From assembly GCA_965263285.1 (NCBI GenBank), contig CBDHHD010000016.1, positions 1,364,001-1,428,000 on the forward strand: 64,000 bases of DNA, in the 5' to 3' direction. Source of the stretch: JASGCP01 sp965263285 (GTDB taxonomy: Bacteria > Bacteroidota > Bacteroidia > Chitinophagales > Chitinophagaceae). Below the pieces are notes generated by a model that saw only the letters and a program-made list of their open reading frames with translations, was not told the origin of the DNA and did not search any database. The translations under genes were made by a program, and so were the position numbers. This document shows, one piece after another, positions 37,202 through 47,189 of this stretch; the first letter of the stretch is position 1, and the number at the start of each line of letters is the position of its first letter.

Positions 37202-37262
37202 ATAGCAATATCGTTTAACTAACCCTTATTCATTATCCTTGAATAGTTCTTGATGCTAATAA

Positions 37263-37640
37263 TAATATTTATTAGATAAAAACTATCGCAACTACTCAGG
37301 TAGGTCAATAGATTTATTGGACAGTATCAAAATATTGTTTATTGAAATAAGTATAGACATGGAAATAATAGGGGTATCTAGTGAGGACTGGCCTCAGATA
37401 AAAGAGTGTTACAAAACGAGGCGAGCGAAGCGACCACGAGAATGTGGGGTGAAGTTTATATATATGAATCATTATGATGATCATAAGGGACTTACATAAA
37501 AGATAACTATGCACAAGCTCATCATAACGATTCATACCTAACCGCCTCCCATTCAATTCATTCTCGATAGTGTAGCGAGCCGTAGTTTTGTAGCTCTTTA
37601 TCTGCAGGCTTGATTTTTTCTTTGTTTCTTCCTTTACCTG
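37263..37640. repeat. Degenerate palindromic element
   Basis: Retains GGAAATAATAGGGGTATCTA, the ACAAAACGAGGCGAGCGAAG arm, TATGAATCATTATGATGATC and the right arm up to TCTTTATCTGCAGGCTTGAT. Outer ends are not recognisable. Many point changes relative to the other copies. Confidence 0.75.
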
Positions 37641-37773
37641 AGTAGTTGCAAATTACCAAACATTCAATAAATTTTTGAACCATAGCAATGTAGTGCATAA
37701 AGGATCAAAAGTGAATAAAATTAATAAAGATTGATAATTAATGGAGTGTAAAAGGCACCATCTCACATCATGC

Positions 37774-37822
37774 AAAAAAATAACCTTGTTTATTCGTAAT
37801 GTATTTTAATAAACAAGGTTAT
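37774..37822 (-). terminator. Strong terminator for the nrnA-FKBP operon
   Basis: A perfect 15-bp stem (ATAACCTTGTTTATT, 37780-37794, with its inverse 37808-37822) and a 13-base loop. On the minus strand it is followed by seven U. It lies about 40 bases after the FKBP stop. Confidence 0.85.
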
Positions 37823-37859
37823 ATATCTTACAAAAATAATCAGTCTCTATTTTTCCTTA

Positions 37860-38846
37860 TTAATGTTTTTTATTGTTCTTATCTTTTTGTTGATTCTCTT
37901 TTGCTTTAGGAGGTGTGCTCATGTGCATTCCACCCATAGCGCCAAAAGGAGACATAGGATTTAAAGCAATGACTGTATCTCTTACATCAAGAACATCAAT
38001 ATCAAATTTTAAATTACTATATCCTGGAATTTTAGGGGGTGCACCTTGCATTCCATAACCACTCATTGCGGGTATATATATGGTTCCTCTAGATCCTTTA
38101 TTAAACTTAGGAATTGCTTTTACCCATCCAGATATTACATTAGGAGATTTCATAGCTAACACAAAAGGAGTAGCATGATGAAAATTGGTATCGATATTAC
38201 TATCAAAAATAGTACTATTAGATAATAGAGAACCAGTATAATTAATTACCACGGCTTTACTTGTATCGGGGAATGGTCCTGTACCTGGTTTTGTAATAAC
38301 ATAGAAAATTCCGTCTACTGAATCAGCTTTTATGTGATTTTGTGCAAGATAATCAGCAATCTCATTTACTTCTTTTTGTTTTTCTTTTGCTAATTCTGTA
38401 TTAAAATCATTAAACATAGTCTCTTGAGTGCTAAATTTCTTAATAACATCAATATCACAATTAATATAACTACCCTTTGTAAACATATTATTATATTGTA
38501 TCATACCCATTCTTACCATGGTATCAATACTTAAATGAATAGATACTTTAGACCCTTCTTTACAATAAGGCAATACGCTTAAAAAAGAATATGACTTTAC
38601 TTGCATAGAATCGAGAGGAGTATAAGCAGGTATATGATCAAAACTAGAAGCCAAAACAGTATCTTTATAACTAGGAATAGTAAATTTAATATTAAATTTT
38701 ATAAAAGAACCTATACCAAGTAAAGGACCACTGCCTTTTTTAATAAAATGATATAGAACCCCAGACTTTGTTTTATCGTAATCCATCCGATTACAACTGC
38801 TTAATAAAAAAAATGTGCTAATAGCGAAGATAAATAGCTTTTTCAT
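37860..38846 (-). CDS. FKBP-type peptidyl-prolyl isomerase lipoprotein
   Basis: 328 residues. Signal peptide with lipobox LSSC (C18), so it is anchored as a lipoprotein. Two FKBP-like regions. The second is the better match: GTGPFPDTSKAVVINYTGSL, IFDSNIDTN, VISGWVKAIPKFNKGSRGTI with YIPAMSGYG. The tail is Pro/Met/Lys-rich. The family assists folding of exported proteins in the periplasm. The start overlaps the stop of the upstream DHH phosphoesterase by four bases. Confidence 0.88.
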   Translation of the reverse strand: MKKLFIFAISTFFLLSSCNRMDYDKTKSGVLYHFIKKGSGPLLGIGSFIKFNIKFTIPSYKDTVLASSFDHIPAYTPLDSMQVKSYSFLSVLPYCKEGSKVSIHLSIDTMVRMGMIQYNNMFTKGSYINCDIDVIKKFSTQETMFNDFNTELAKEKQKEVNEIADYLAQNHIKADSVDGIFYVITKPGTGPFPDTSKAVVINYTGSLLSNSTIFDSNIDTNFHHATPFVLAMKSPNVISGWVKAIPKFNKGSRGTIYIPAMSGYGMQGAPPKIPGYSNLKFDIDVLDVRDTVIALNPMSPFGAMGGMHMSTPPKAKENQQKDKNNKKH

Positions 38847-39865
38847 GTGTTTGATAATTGATTTTTATATTGATTAATAATTTTCTTAAAATATAGGATC
38901 GTATATGATAAACTTTCTTTAGAAACTCCCCCCGCTGCATTAACATGACCACCTCCTTGAAAATGTTTTTGTGCAAAGTTACTACAATTAAATGAATTTT
39001 TACTTCTAAAACTCCACTTCCTTTCTTCCTCCCTATCAACCACTAATGCACCTAATTGAATATCTTGAATGATTAATAAAACACTTATCAATGATTCGGT
39101 ATCTCCTGTACGAATATCAAACCTTTTTATATCTTCTTTTGTTACATATATAAGTGTTGTATTATACTCATAAAGTACTTCTAATCGATTGGATAATATA
39201 TGTCCTAAAAAACGGATCCTATTTTCCAATACATTATCAAATAGATTGCCATGAATTATATTATGTTGCAACCCATGCTCAAGAAATCTCACTATTACTT
39301 GATGCGTAGACGCATGTGTATTAGGGAAACGAAATGATCCTGTGTCTGTTACCATACCAGCATAAAGACATTGCATAATAGGCATGGTATATGGATTTCC
39401 CTTTTTGTATGACATAATAAAGTCATATACCATTTCACAAGTAGAAGACTTTTCTGGATTGGATTGCACAAAAGTAAACGAGTCAACTGCAGGATCTTCA
39501 TGATGATCAATTAATATCTTCTCACAACAAAGCGATAGCAATAGAGGTTCCATCTTTTTTGTTCGACTAAAAACATTAAAATCTAAACAAAATAAACAAT
39601 CTGTAGATTGCAAAATAGCAGTTGCTCTATCTACTTCGTTTTCAAAATCAATAATAGATTGAGAATGAGGCATCCAATTTAAAAATGATGGCCACTTCGT
39701 AGGTGAAATAATAGTTACTTCGTACCCAAATTGTATTAAAAAATGATATAAACCCAAACAACTCCCTAATGCATCTCCATCTGGCTTTTGATGAGTGGTA
39801 ATAGCCATTTTTTTTGACCGTTCAATACAACCAAATATTTCTTCCAATGAATGCACAAAAAACAA
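38843..39865 (-). CDS. nrnA: DHH-family phosphoesterase (NrnA-like oligoribonuclease/pAp phosphatase)
   Basis: 340 residues. HQKPDGDALGS (H25, D29, D31), CLDFN near residue 90, LIDHHEDP near 119, then the DHHA1 domain with GGHVNAAGG near 307. These are the metal-binding motifs of the NrnA group, which degrades short RNA and 3',5'-bisphosphate nucleotides. First gene of an operon with the FKBP lipoprotein, closed by the terminator at 37774-37822. Confidence 0.92.
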   Translation of the reverse strand: MFFVHSLEEIFGCIERSKKMAITTHQKPDGDALGSCLGLYHFLIQFGYEVTIISPTKWPSFLNWMPHSQSIIDFENEVDRATAILQSTDCLFCLDFNVFSRTKKMEPLLLSLCCEKILIDHHEDPAVDSFTFVQSNPEKSSTCEMVYDFIMSYKKGNPYTMPIMQCLYAGMVTDTGSFRFPNTHASTHQVIVRFLEHGLQHNIIHGNLFDNVLENRIRFLGHILSNRLEVLYEYNTTLIYVTKEDIKRFDIRTGDTESLISVLLIIQDIQLGALVVDREEERKWSFRSKNSFNCSNFAQKHFQGGGHVNAAGGVSKESLSYTILYFKKIINQYKNQLSNT

Positions 39866-39971
39866 TAAAATTAAAAGGCAAATTTACAATTTTATATCTA
39901 TTAACAATATATTATTTATCTTTGTTTTAAAACTTATTCTTTACTCTATATAATTTTATTCAAACTTATTT

Positions 39972-41054
39972 ATGCGTCATTCTGTTGTTTGTTGTTTTGC
40001 TATTTTTACAATAACGCTTTTTTTATCTTGTAAAAAAAACATGCCTAATAGCCCCTATCAATCAAATCAAATTACTGCAAACTTTTTTGCACCAAATGTA
40101 AATGTATTAATAAATGTACTTGATACAGTTTATGCTACTATTATAGGGTCAAATCCTAACGCTCGTTATACCATCAGCGCTAGCATATACGAAAATAGCT
40201 TGCCTCTTGCAATATATCAAGGTGGTCAAACTCCTTCTTTGAAAGATAGCGTAGTAGTGCCACAAGCCGGCACATATACTCTATTGTTTAAACCCGTTTA
40301 CGGTAACCAATTCCCCATTGTCTTTACTATTACTGACCAATGGGGTAACCAATACAACAATAGCAATGCCACTCTTAATTTTATTAGTTATTTATATTTT
40401 GTTATGAATATAAAAAGCTATTTTTTTAACCCCTTAGTAGTGGGAGATACGAATAAAATAGGAATAGCTATACGAAGTGCTAGTTCCAATCCCAATAGTT
40501 ATTCTTTACAGGGATCTGACAGTATTATCTTTGCAAATAATACCCCTCAAAAACCAATGATCTTATTAAGTAACTTAACTAATGGTGATACCACTATTGG
40601 ATGGATAGCCAAAAAAGCAGGAACTTACAATCTAACTCTTACACTAAAAGATGGTGCTAATGATATGCGATTAGTTACCCTCCCAACTACAAATGTTATT
40701 AATAATTTTACTGCTATCATACGGCCTCCCTTAGATACAACAAGTGCAATTAAAAACACAATTATACCCCCAGGAGGAATTACCATTAATGTAGATTTAA
40801 CGAGACAAGGGTCACCTACCATTGGAGAGTATATAGTTTCTTTTAATGACACGGTTACTACTAATAATACTACATATCCCCCTATGACAACTATTCCATT
40901 AGGAGCAAATAGCTCTCCAGTGCCTTATTCATTTTATTTTAATCCATTACCTGCATATCCCACTAGGTTATTAGGTACTCTCATATTTACCTTCACAGAC
41001 ATAATCACAAATAAAACAAAGCAAATTCCTTTCTATTGGAAGCGGATACAATAA
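39972..41054 (+). CDS. Predicted surface lipoprotein of unknown function
   Basis: 360 residues. The signal peptide ends in a lipobox (FLSC, C20) and is followed by KKN. The mature part is rich in Asn, Thr, Pro and beta-prone stretches (YTISASIYENSLPLAIYQGG, GTYTLLFKPVYGNQFPIVFT). This suggests two or three Ig-like beta-sandwich domains. I recognise no catalytic motif. It is transcribed divergently from nrnA. TATCTTTG at 39917-39924 may be its -7 box. Confidence 0.75.
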   Translation: MRHSVVCCFAIFTITLFLSCKKNMPNSPYQSNQITANFFAPNVNVLINVLDTVYATIIGSNPNARYTISASIYENSLPLAIYQGGQTPSLKDSVVVPQAGTYTLLFKPVYGNQFPIVFTITDQWGNQYNNSNATLNFISYLYFVMNIKSYFFNPLVVGDTNKIGIAIRSASSNPNSYSLQGSDSIIFANNTPQKPMILLSNLTNGDTTIGWIAKKAGTYNLTLTLKDGANDMRLVTLPTTNVINNFTAIIRPPLDTTSAIKNTIIPPGGITINVDLTRQGSPTIGEYIVSFNDTVTTNNTTYPPMTTIPLGANSSPVPYSFYFNPLPAYPTRLLGTLIFTFTDIITNKTKQIPFYWKRIQ

Positions 41055-41212
41055 AAATTGTACGACACTTAGGTGTATCAATGGTAGAGAAAGGTACGAT
41101 CTAAATTCTTTCTTTTCCAGACGATAAGATTTTCTAATAAATGTAAACATTGTAGCTATTTAGCTATTTGTTTTTTCTTTTGTATAACAGAATGTACAAA
41201 GTATAATTATAT

Positions 41213-41632
41213 GGCATAACTAAATTTAGTGTGAGAAAAAATTTAGGTTACTAAAAGGCTACTATTTATTTTTTTATATCTTTTTCTTTCTTTTGTCTTG
41301 ATACAAAAGAAAGAAACAAAGAAAAAATCAAGCCTGCAGACAAAGAGCTACAAAACTACGGCTCGCTACGCTAGCGAGAATGAATGGGAGGCGGTTAGGT
41401 ATGAATCGTTATGATGAGCTTATCCATATGTATCTTTTATGTACATGCTTTATGCTCATCATAACGATTCATGTATAAAAACTTCCGCCTCCACATTCTC
41501 GCTGGTCGCTTCGCTCACCTCGTTTTGTAACGCTCTTTATCTGAGGGCAGTCCTCATCAGACATTTCCTATTATTTCCATGTTTATATTTATTTAATAAT
41601 CCATGCTTCTAGCATCTCAAAAAAAAATTAGC
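41213..41632. mobile_element. Palindromic element with frame-2 left end, right end fused to fabF
   Basis: Starts GGCATAACTAAATTTAGTGT at 41213 and holds both palindrome arms. It finishes in an inner-type end (GCATCTCAAAAAAAAATTAG, then CC) that contains the stop codon of fabF. There is no flanking duplication. Confidence 0.8.
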
Positions 41633-42884
41633 CATACTTTTTAATGATTACGCAAGCATTATGACCTCCAAACCCAAATGTATTGCTAATGGTAATATTT
41701 ACTTTTCTTTTTTGTGCTTTATTAAAAGTAAAATTGATTTGCGAATCAATTGCCTCGTCATCTGTAAAGTGATTAATAGTAGGTGGTATTTGTTGATTTT
41801 TTATAGCCAATATACAAGCAATTGCTTCTATAGCACCTGCAGCTCCTAAGCAATGCCCTGTCATAGATTTAGTAGAGCTTAAGTTGATGTTATATATATG
41901 TTGCCCAAATACTTCTTTGATTGCTTTTAATTCTGCTATATCGCCTAAAGGTGTTGATGTTCCATGTGTATTGATATAATCTATATCGATAGGGTGTAGG
42001 TTGGCATCTTTTAAACATTGCATCATTAAATTTCGTGCACCTAAGCCTTCTGGGTGTGGTGCGGTAAGGTGATAGGCATCAGCAGTGGCATTTGCTGCTA
42101 AAATTTCGCCGTATATTTTAACATTGCGTTTTATAGCATGTTCATATTCTTCTAATACAAGAATACCTGCTCCTTCCCCCATTACAAATCCATCTCTATT
42201 TTTATCATAAGGACGAGATGCAGTTGTAGGCGAATCGTTTCGTTCGCTTAATGCTTTCAAGGCATTAAACCCCCCAACACCCGCTTCACAAATAACTGCT
42301 TCCGATCCACCCGTTATTATAATATCTACTTTTCCTAATTGAATAAGGTGATAGGCGTCCATAATGGCATGTGTACTACTTGCACAAGCGCTTACTACAG
42401 AAAAATTAGGCCCTCGCATATTATATTGCATAGATATGTGTCCGGCTGCAATATCTAATATCATTTTAGGAATAAAATAAGGATTAAAGCGAGGTGTGCC
42501 ATCTCCTTTAGCAAACTCAAATAGATTCTCTTGCATAGAAATAAGTCCTCCAATACCACTTCCTAATACAACACCCACTCTATCAGGATTATATAAAATA
42601 AAATTTTTTAATTGGGAGCTTTCAAAAGCCTCTTTAGTTGCTGCCATTGCAATTTGTGAAAAACGATCCATCTTTCTTGCTTCTTTTTTTTCTATATAAA
42701 GCGTAGGATCAAATCCTTTTATTTCACAAGCAAATTTTGTCTTAAACTTACTTACATCAAATAGCGTAATAGGAGCAGCACCAGAAACGCCATTAAATAA
42801 ATTTTTATCAAAAGTATCTACATTACTTCCTAAGGCATTTATAACACCTATACCTGTAATAACGACCCTTTTAATATGCTGCAT
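41628..42884 (-). CDS. fabF: 3-oxoacyl-ACP synthase II
   Basis: 418 residues. Condensing enzyme of type II fatty acid elongation. Active-site Cys in SACASS (about 165), histidines in HGTSTPLGD (about 308) and GHCLGAAG (about 342). C-terminal NTFGFGGHNACVIIKKYG. The last Gly codon and TAA stop are in the end of the adjacent repeat element, so the extreme C-terminus was probably one or two residues different before the insertion. Lies downstream of acpP on the same strand. Confidence 0.96.
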   Translation of the reverse strand: MQHIKRVVITGIGVINALGSNVDTFDKNLFNGVSGAAPITLFDVSKFKTKFACEIKGFDPTLYIEKKEARKMDRFSQIAMAATKEAFESSQLKNFILYNPDRVGVVLGSGIGGLISMQENLFEFAKGDGTPRFNPYFIPKMILDIAAGHISMQYNMRGPNFSVVSACASSTHAIMDAYHLIQLGKVDIIITGGSEAVICEAGVGGFNALKALSERNDSPTTASRPYDKNRDGFVMGEGAGILVLEEYEHAIKRNVKIYGEILAANATADAYHLTAPHPEGLGARNLMMQCLKDANLHPIDIDYINTHGTSTPLGDIAELKAIKEVFGQHIYNINLSSTKSMTGHCLGAAGAIEAIACILAIKNQQIPPTINHFTDDEAIDSQINFTFNKAQKRKVNITISNTFGFGGHNACVIIKKYG

Positions 42885-43004
42885 AATAATTAATTATACA
42901 TTTTAGAATAACTACAATGTAAATACTATTTTAAATTAATAGTATTATCTTATTAAGGGAATATAGTATTGCATAAGTATTCTGTACATCTCCGCTAATA
43001 TTAT

Positions 43005-43244
43005 TTATTTAGCAGTATGGTCTTGAAGATAAGAGATAGCTTGCCCGACTGTAGTAATACTTTCCGCTTGCTCGTCTGGGATAGAAATGTTAAATTCTTT
43101 TTCAAACTCCATAATTAATTCAACTGTATCAAGAGAATCTGCACCTAAATCATTAGTGAATGAAGCATCATTTGTTACTTCAGCTTCGTCTACTCCTAAT
43201 TTGTCAACAATAATTTTTTTAACTCTTGTTGTAATATCTGCCAT
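43005..43244 (-). CDS. acpP: Acyl carrier protein
   Basis: 79 residues from the ATG at 43244. A start ten codons upstream would add a non-family [10 protein letters not shown] lead. Acidic four-helix protein with the phosphopantetheine serine S37 in [15 protein letters not shown]. Carries growing acyl chains. Precedes fabF by 120 bases on the same strand, the usual acpP-fabF pairing. Confidence 0.96.
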   Translation of the reverse strand: MADITTRVKKIIVDKLGVDEAEVTNDASFTNDLGADSLDTVELIMEFEKEFNISIPDEQAESITTVGQAISYLQDHTAK

Positions 43245-43372
43245 ATAAATTTGGTTTATGATTTTGAAATACAAATGTATAAATAATTATGAAATAAAAA
43301 ATATTTTTTTTTCACAACAGTATGTTGTGTTTGTTTAAGATAATTTTAAGATATTTTTTAAAGTGGTACAAC

Positions 43373-43590
43373 GATTTATTTAGTGGGGATATTATTTTAC
43401 TCAATAGACTTCGTTGAGTAAATTAGTATTGAAATAAGTATAAGCTAAGTATACGCCTGTAAATAATAGTAGGGGACATCTTATTAGAACTGCCCTTAGA
43501 TTAAAGATATAAAAAAACAAATACTAAATTATTAGGAGTAATTATAAAAAACATAAATAATCTTCCAGCACCTCAAAAAAAGATGTAGCA
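43373..43590. repeat. Degenerate palindromic element upstream of dcd
   Basis: Left GGTACAACGATTTATTTAGT is a mutated frame-1 end. The right CCAGCACCTCAAAAAAAGAT with GTAGC is an inner-type end. The interior is mostly lost. The dcd promoter begins just outside the right end. Confidence 0.65.
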
Positions 43591-43606
43591 GAACAGATTA
43601 ATATTG

Positions 43607-43636
43607 TTGTAGGTAGTATAATATCAATTATATTTG
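43607..43636 (+). promoter_or_regulatory. Promoter of dcd
   Basis: TTG at 43607-43609, a 19-base spacer and TATATTTG at 43629-43636. This is the Bacteroidota consensus arrangement, 17 bases before the start codon. Confidence 0.6.
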
Positions 43637-43652
43637 TGTTAAATATTATTGT

Positions 43653-44189
43653 ATGATACTTACGGATCAGCGCATTTTAGAAGAGATGGAGAAGGGCATG
43701 ATTGTGGTTCGACCTTTTCAATTATCATGTTTAGGGAGTAATAGTTATGATGTTCATTTAGGAAGTACTTTAGCAACATATGACAGTCATATATTAGATG
43801 CAAAAAAACACAATACTATTTCTTGTTTTGAAATCCCCGATGAAGGTTTTTTGTTATTGCCACATCATTTTTATTTGGGGGTAACCTTAGAGTATACAGA
43901 AACACATGCTCATGTTCCTTTTTTAGAGGGTAAGTCTTCAACAGGTAGATTAGGAATTGATATTCATGCTACTGCAGGCAAGGGAGATGTGGGGTTTTGT
44001 GGCAATTGGACACTTGAAATATCTGTTAAGTTGCCTGTTCGTGTTTATAAAAGTATGCCTGTGGGACAACTTATTTACTTTCCTATTGAAGGCAATATTC
44101 AAACTAAATATAATCAAAAGGCTAGTGCAAAATACAATCAACAACCTAATAGACCTATTGAAAGCATGATGTGGAAGAATATTTTTTAG
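43653..44189 (+). CDS. dcd: dCTP deaminase
   Basis: 178 residues. Deaminates dCTP to dUTP on the way to dTMP. KSSTGRLGIDIHATAG (94-109) and GFCGNWTLE with the catalytic Glu (about 122) are the family motifs. The normal family C-terminus is reached. The stop codon falls within the 8-bp target duplication of the repeat element that follows, so the insertion left the protein unchanged. Confidence 0.94.
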   Translation: MILTDQRILEEMEKGMIVVRPFQLSCLGSNSYDVHLGSTLATYDSHILDAKKHNTISCFEIPDEGFLLLPHHFYLGVTLEYTETHAHVPFLEGKSSTGRLGIDIHATAGKGDVGFCGNWTLEISVKLPVRVYKSMPVGQLIYFPIEGNIQTKYNQKASAKYNQQPNRPIESMMWKNIF

Positions 44190-44698
44190 GAATAACGATT
44201 TTTTTAGTGAGCAAGGACAAAGATAATATATTTTTAAAAAAACCAATTTATTTTTGGCTACATCTTTTTTTTAGGTGCTAGAAGCATGGATGATTACATA
44301 CATATAAACATGGAAATAATAGGAAATATCTGATGAGGGCTGCCCTCAGATAAAGAGCGTACAAAACGAGGTGAGCGAAGCGACCAGCGAGAATGTGTAG
44401 GCGGACATTTTTATATATGAATCGTTATGATGAGCATAAAGTATGTACATAAAAGATACCTATGGATAAGCTCATCATAACGATTCATACCTAACCGCCT
44501 CCCATTCATTCTCGCTAGCGTAGCGAGCCGTAGTTTTGTAGCTCTTTATCTGCAGGCTTGATTTTTTCTTTGTTTCTTTCTTTTGTATCAAGACAAAAGA
44601 AAGAAAAAGATATAAAAAATAAATGATAAACCTATACCTGAGTCATTACAAAAAAAAGGTGTATTTTAATACCTGCTCACTAAAAAAGTCGTTATACC
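44189..44698. mobile_element. Non-autonomous palindromic element, ISL3-type ends (frame 1), with 8-bp target duplication
   Basis: 510 bp. Starts GGAATAACGATTTTTTTAGT and ends CACTAAAAAAGTCGTTATACC. Flanked by perfect direct repeats ATTTTTTA (44181-44188 and 44699-44706). Nearly the same as the element at 9301-9811. No transposase. Confidence 0.9.
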
Positions 44699-44706
44699 AT
44701 TTTTTA

Positions 44707-44971
44707 ATGGTTAGCTTTATAATGTTGTTGGTGATTTTTTAAACCTTGCTTGGTATAGCTGAAACATATCCACAAGCGTTACAACGTAAGAAATGATTTT
44801 TGGTTAAATCTTTTTTGAGGTATTACAGATTTTTTACCTATCTTTTAGCTGTTGTGTGTTTTATCGCCCTCATTATGCTCGAGAGTGTACGAGTTGTAGT
44901 TGTAGGGTGCATACGATCATTCTACTTTACTTTTTATACCTGAGTGGTTATCTTTTTTATGAGCCTGATTG
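44707..44971. other. Intergenic region downstream of dprA
   Basis: No gene. A weak repeat-like string (CTTTTTTGAGGTATTACAG near 44810) may be one more eroded element end. Nothing else definable. Confidence 0.4.
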
Positions 44972-46072
44972 TTAACAAAGTTGATATATTTTGCCAGGCA
45001 ATGAGATAATTACATTATTCATTTCAAGCTGTAAGAGTGCACTTGCTAGTTTGCTACTACTTAATTGTGATTGCAAATAAATAGTATCTATTGGTAGAGC
45101 CTTGTTCTCTTGTAAAATGTTCACTACTTTTTGTTCGTCGGGCGATAAGTCAAGAAAAAGCTTACCTTGTTTAGAAGTGGGGGTTATTTGCTTGTCACTC
45201 CATCCTAATTCATCTAATAAGTTTGTAACAGAAGTAAAGGGGATTGCTTTTTGCTGTTGAATTAAAGAAATACATCCCATGCTTTTGGGGTCGATTAATC
45301 TACCGGGTAATGCAAATACATCACGATTATAAGAGTATGCTAGTTCGGCAGTAATCATACTGCCACCTTTTATTGCAGTTTCAATAATAACAACTACATC
45401 ACACATTCCTGCAACAATACGGTTTCTTTTAGGAAAATGATGGGGACTTACTCCTATATCACTTAAGTGTTCTGTTATAAGTCCTCCTTTAGCAATCATG
45501 TCTTTAGCAATGGACGTATGCATAAATGGGTAAATGGTTTTTAGCCCATGACCTAATACGGCTATTGTTGGGATATGTTGTTGTAGTGCTTGTTTATGTG
45601 CAATAATATCAATTCCGTATGCTAAGCCACTAATAATAATAGGTTGGCAAGCACTTAATTCTTTTATTATTTTTATGGTCATTTGTTTTCCATATTCTGT
45701 GGGAGTTCTTGTACCTACGATGCTTACTATTTTGTTTGTATTTAAGTTTGCATTTCCTTTAAAAAAAATAACAGGAGGGGCGTCAATACAATGTAATAAT
45801 CTTTTAGGGTATGCTTCGTCAAGAATAGTGAGAATGCAAATATGGTGTTTTTCGCAAAATGTTATTTCTTTTTCTATTTCTTTCCATTGGTTCCATGATT
45901 TGATTGATGATGCGCGTATATCACCTATGCCTTCTACTGTACTCAATGCTCTTTTATGTGCTTTAAACACATTTTCTGCCGTGTTAAAATACTTGAGTAA
46001 TTTTTTTATATGAGACACGCCAATATAAGGCACCTGTGATAAAGCTAAATAATGTAGTAGATCCTTACTCAT
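44972..46072 (-). CDS. dprA: DNA processing protein DprA
   Basis: 366 residues. Loads RecA onto incoming single-stranded DNA during transformation. N-terminal helix-hairpin-helix region (YIGVSHIKKLLKYF, VEGIGDIRASSI), then the Rossmann-like core with IVSIVGTRTPTEYG, IISGLAYGIDIIAHKQAL, HFPKRNRIVAGMCDVVVIIE and GGSMITAELAY, and a C-terminal winged-helix domain. Intact, suggesting competence or recombination functions are still under selection. Confidence 0.95.
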   Translation of the reverse strand: MSKDLLHYLALSQVPYIGVSHIKKLLKYFNTAENVFKAHKRALSTVEGIGDIRASSIKSWNQWKEIEKEITFCEKHHICILTILDEAYPKRLLHCIDAPPVIFFKGNANLNTNKIVSIVGTRTPTEYGKQMTIKIIKELSACQPIIISGLAYGIDIIAHKQALQQHIPTIAVLGHGLKTIYPFMHTSIAKDMIAKGGLITEHLSDIGVSPHHFPKRNRIVAGMCDVVVIIETAIKGGSMITAELAYSYNRDVFALPGRLIDPKSMGCISLIQQQKAIPFTSVTNLLDELGWSDKQITPTSKQGKLFLDLSPDEQKVVNILQENKALPIDTIYLQSQLSSSKLASALLQLEMNNVIISLPGKIYQLC

Positions 46073-46230
46073 AAAAACAGTTATATTAATACATTAACTT
46101 ATTTTAAATTAAATAATTATTATATTTAAATAAGCTAAGGGGCTATGAATTAAAACAATAAAATTACAAAAAATATTTTATGATTGATTAAAAAAAGGTA
46201 ACTATTTAGGTGCTAAGTTATGAAGAGATA

Positions 46231-46517
46231 TTAACAAGTCCAACAATACTCTTTTTGACTAAATACCTTTTTTAGTTCTTCATAACAATTAATACCATGC
46301 TTTTGCAAAGTTGACAAAAAACTTTCTATAGCTAAATAAATATCAGCCCCTAATTGACTCCGAAAAGAAGTAGATATTTTTTGCCTAACTTTAATTTTTC
46401 GCAAATCCCTCTTAGCTTGATTATTAGTAAAGGGCACGACTTTTACTGACACAAAGAGTAAAATACTTTCTTTGTGCCTTTGCATTCTTTCTAATAAATT
46501 TCGGGATTTAGTTTTTT
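46231..46517 (-). pseudogene. IS66-family transposase, C-terminal remnant
   Basis: The frame KSRNLLERMQRHKESILLF, VPFTNNQAKRDLRKIKVRQK, FRSQLGADIYLAIESFLSTL with QKHGINCYEEL is the C-terminal end of IS66 transposases. It is cut at 46517 by the terminal repeat of an ISL3 element. Only about 95 of some 500 residues are left. Confidence 0.8.
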
Positions 46518-46625
46518 GGTATAACGATTTTTTTTATGGGACCAATTTAAGTTTACTGAAATAGAACAAAGTATTAATCCTAAATCTTTCAAAACTTTTA
46601 AATCCCCGTGCCTTAATTAATAGTC

Positions 46626-47189
46626 GGCATAACTAAATTTAGTGTGAGGGAGTATGCAAAGATACAAAATAAAATGGATATTTGTAAAAACAATTTTATA
46701 TGGGCTACATCTTTTTTTGAGGTGCTGGAAGCATGGATGATTACATATATATATATACAATATGAAAATAATAGGAAATATCTGATGAGGACTGCCCTCA
46801 GATAAAGAGCGTTACAAAACGAGGTGAGCGAAGCGACCAGCGAGAATGTGGAGGCGGAAGTTTTTATATATGAATCGTTATGATGAGCATAAAGTATTTG
46901 CATAAAAGATACCTATGGATAAGCTCATCATAACGATTCATACCTAACCGCCTCCCATTCATTCTCGCTAGCGTAGCGAGCCGTAGTTTTGTAGCTCTTT
47001 ATCTGCAGGCTTGATTTTTTCTTTGTTTCTTTCTTTTGTATCAAGACAAAAGAAAGAAAAAGATATAAAAAATAAATGATGAACCTATATATGAGCAATT
47101 ACAAAAACATAAATATCCCCCAGCACCTCAAAAAAAGATGTAGCCTTTTAGTAAACTAAATTTTTCCTCACACTAAATTTAGTTATGCC
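46626..47189. mobile_element. Palindromic element with frame-2 ends
   Basis: 564 bp, ends GGCATAACTAAATTTAGTGT / inverse, nearly identical to 11999-12558. It sits inside the ISL3 transposase gene. Flanks (TAATAGTC and CTTATTAC) do not match, and a segment of the gene is deleted at the site. Confidence 0.85.
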
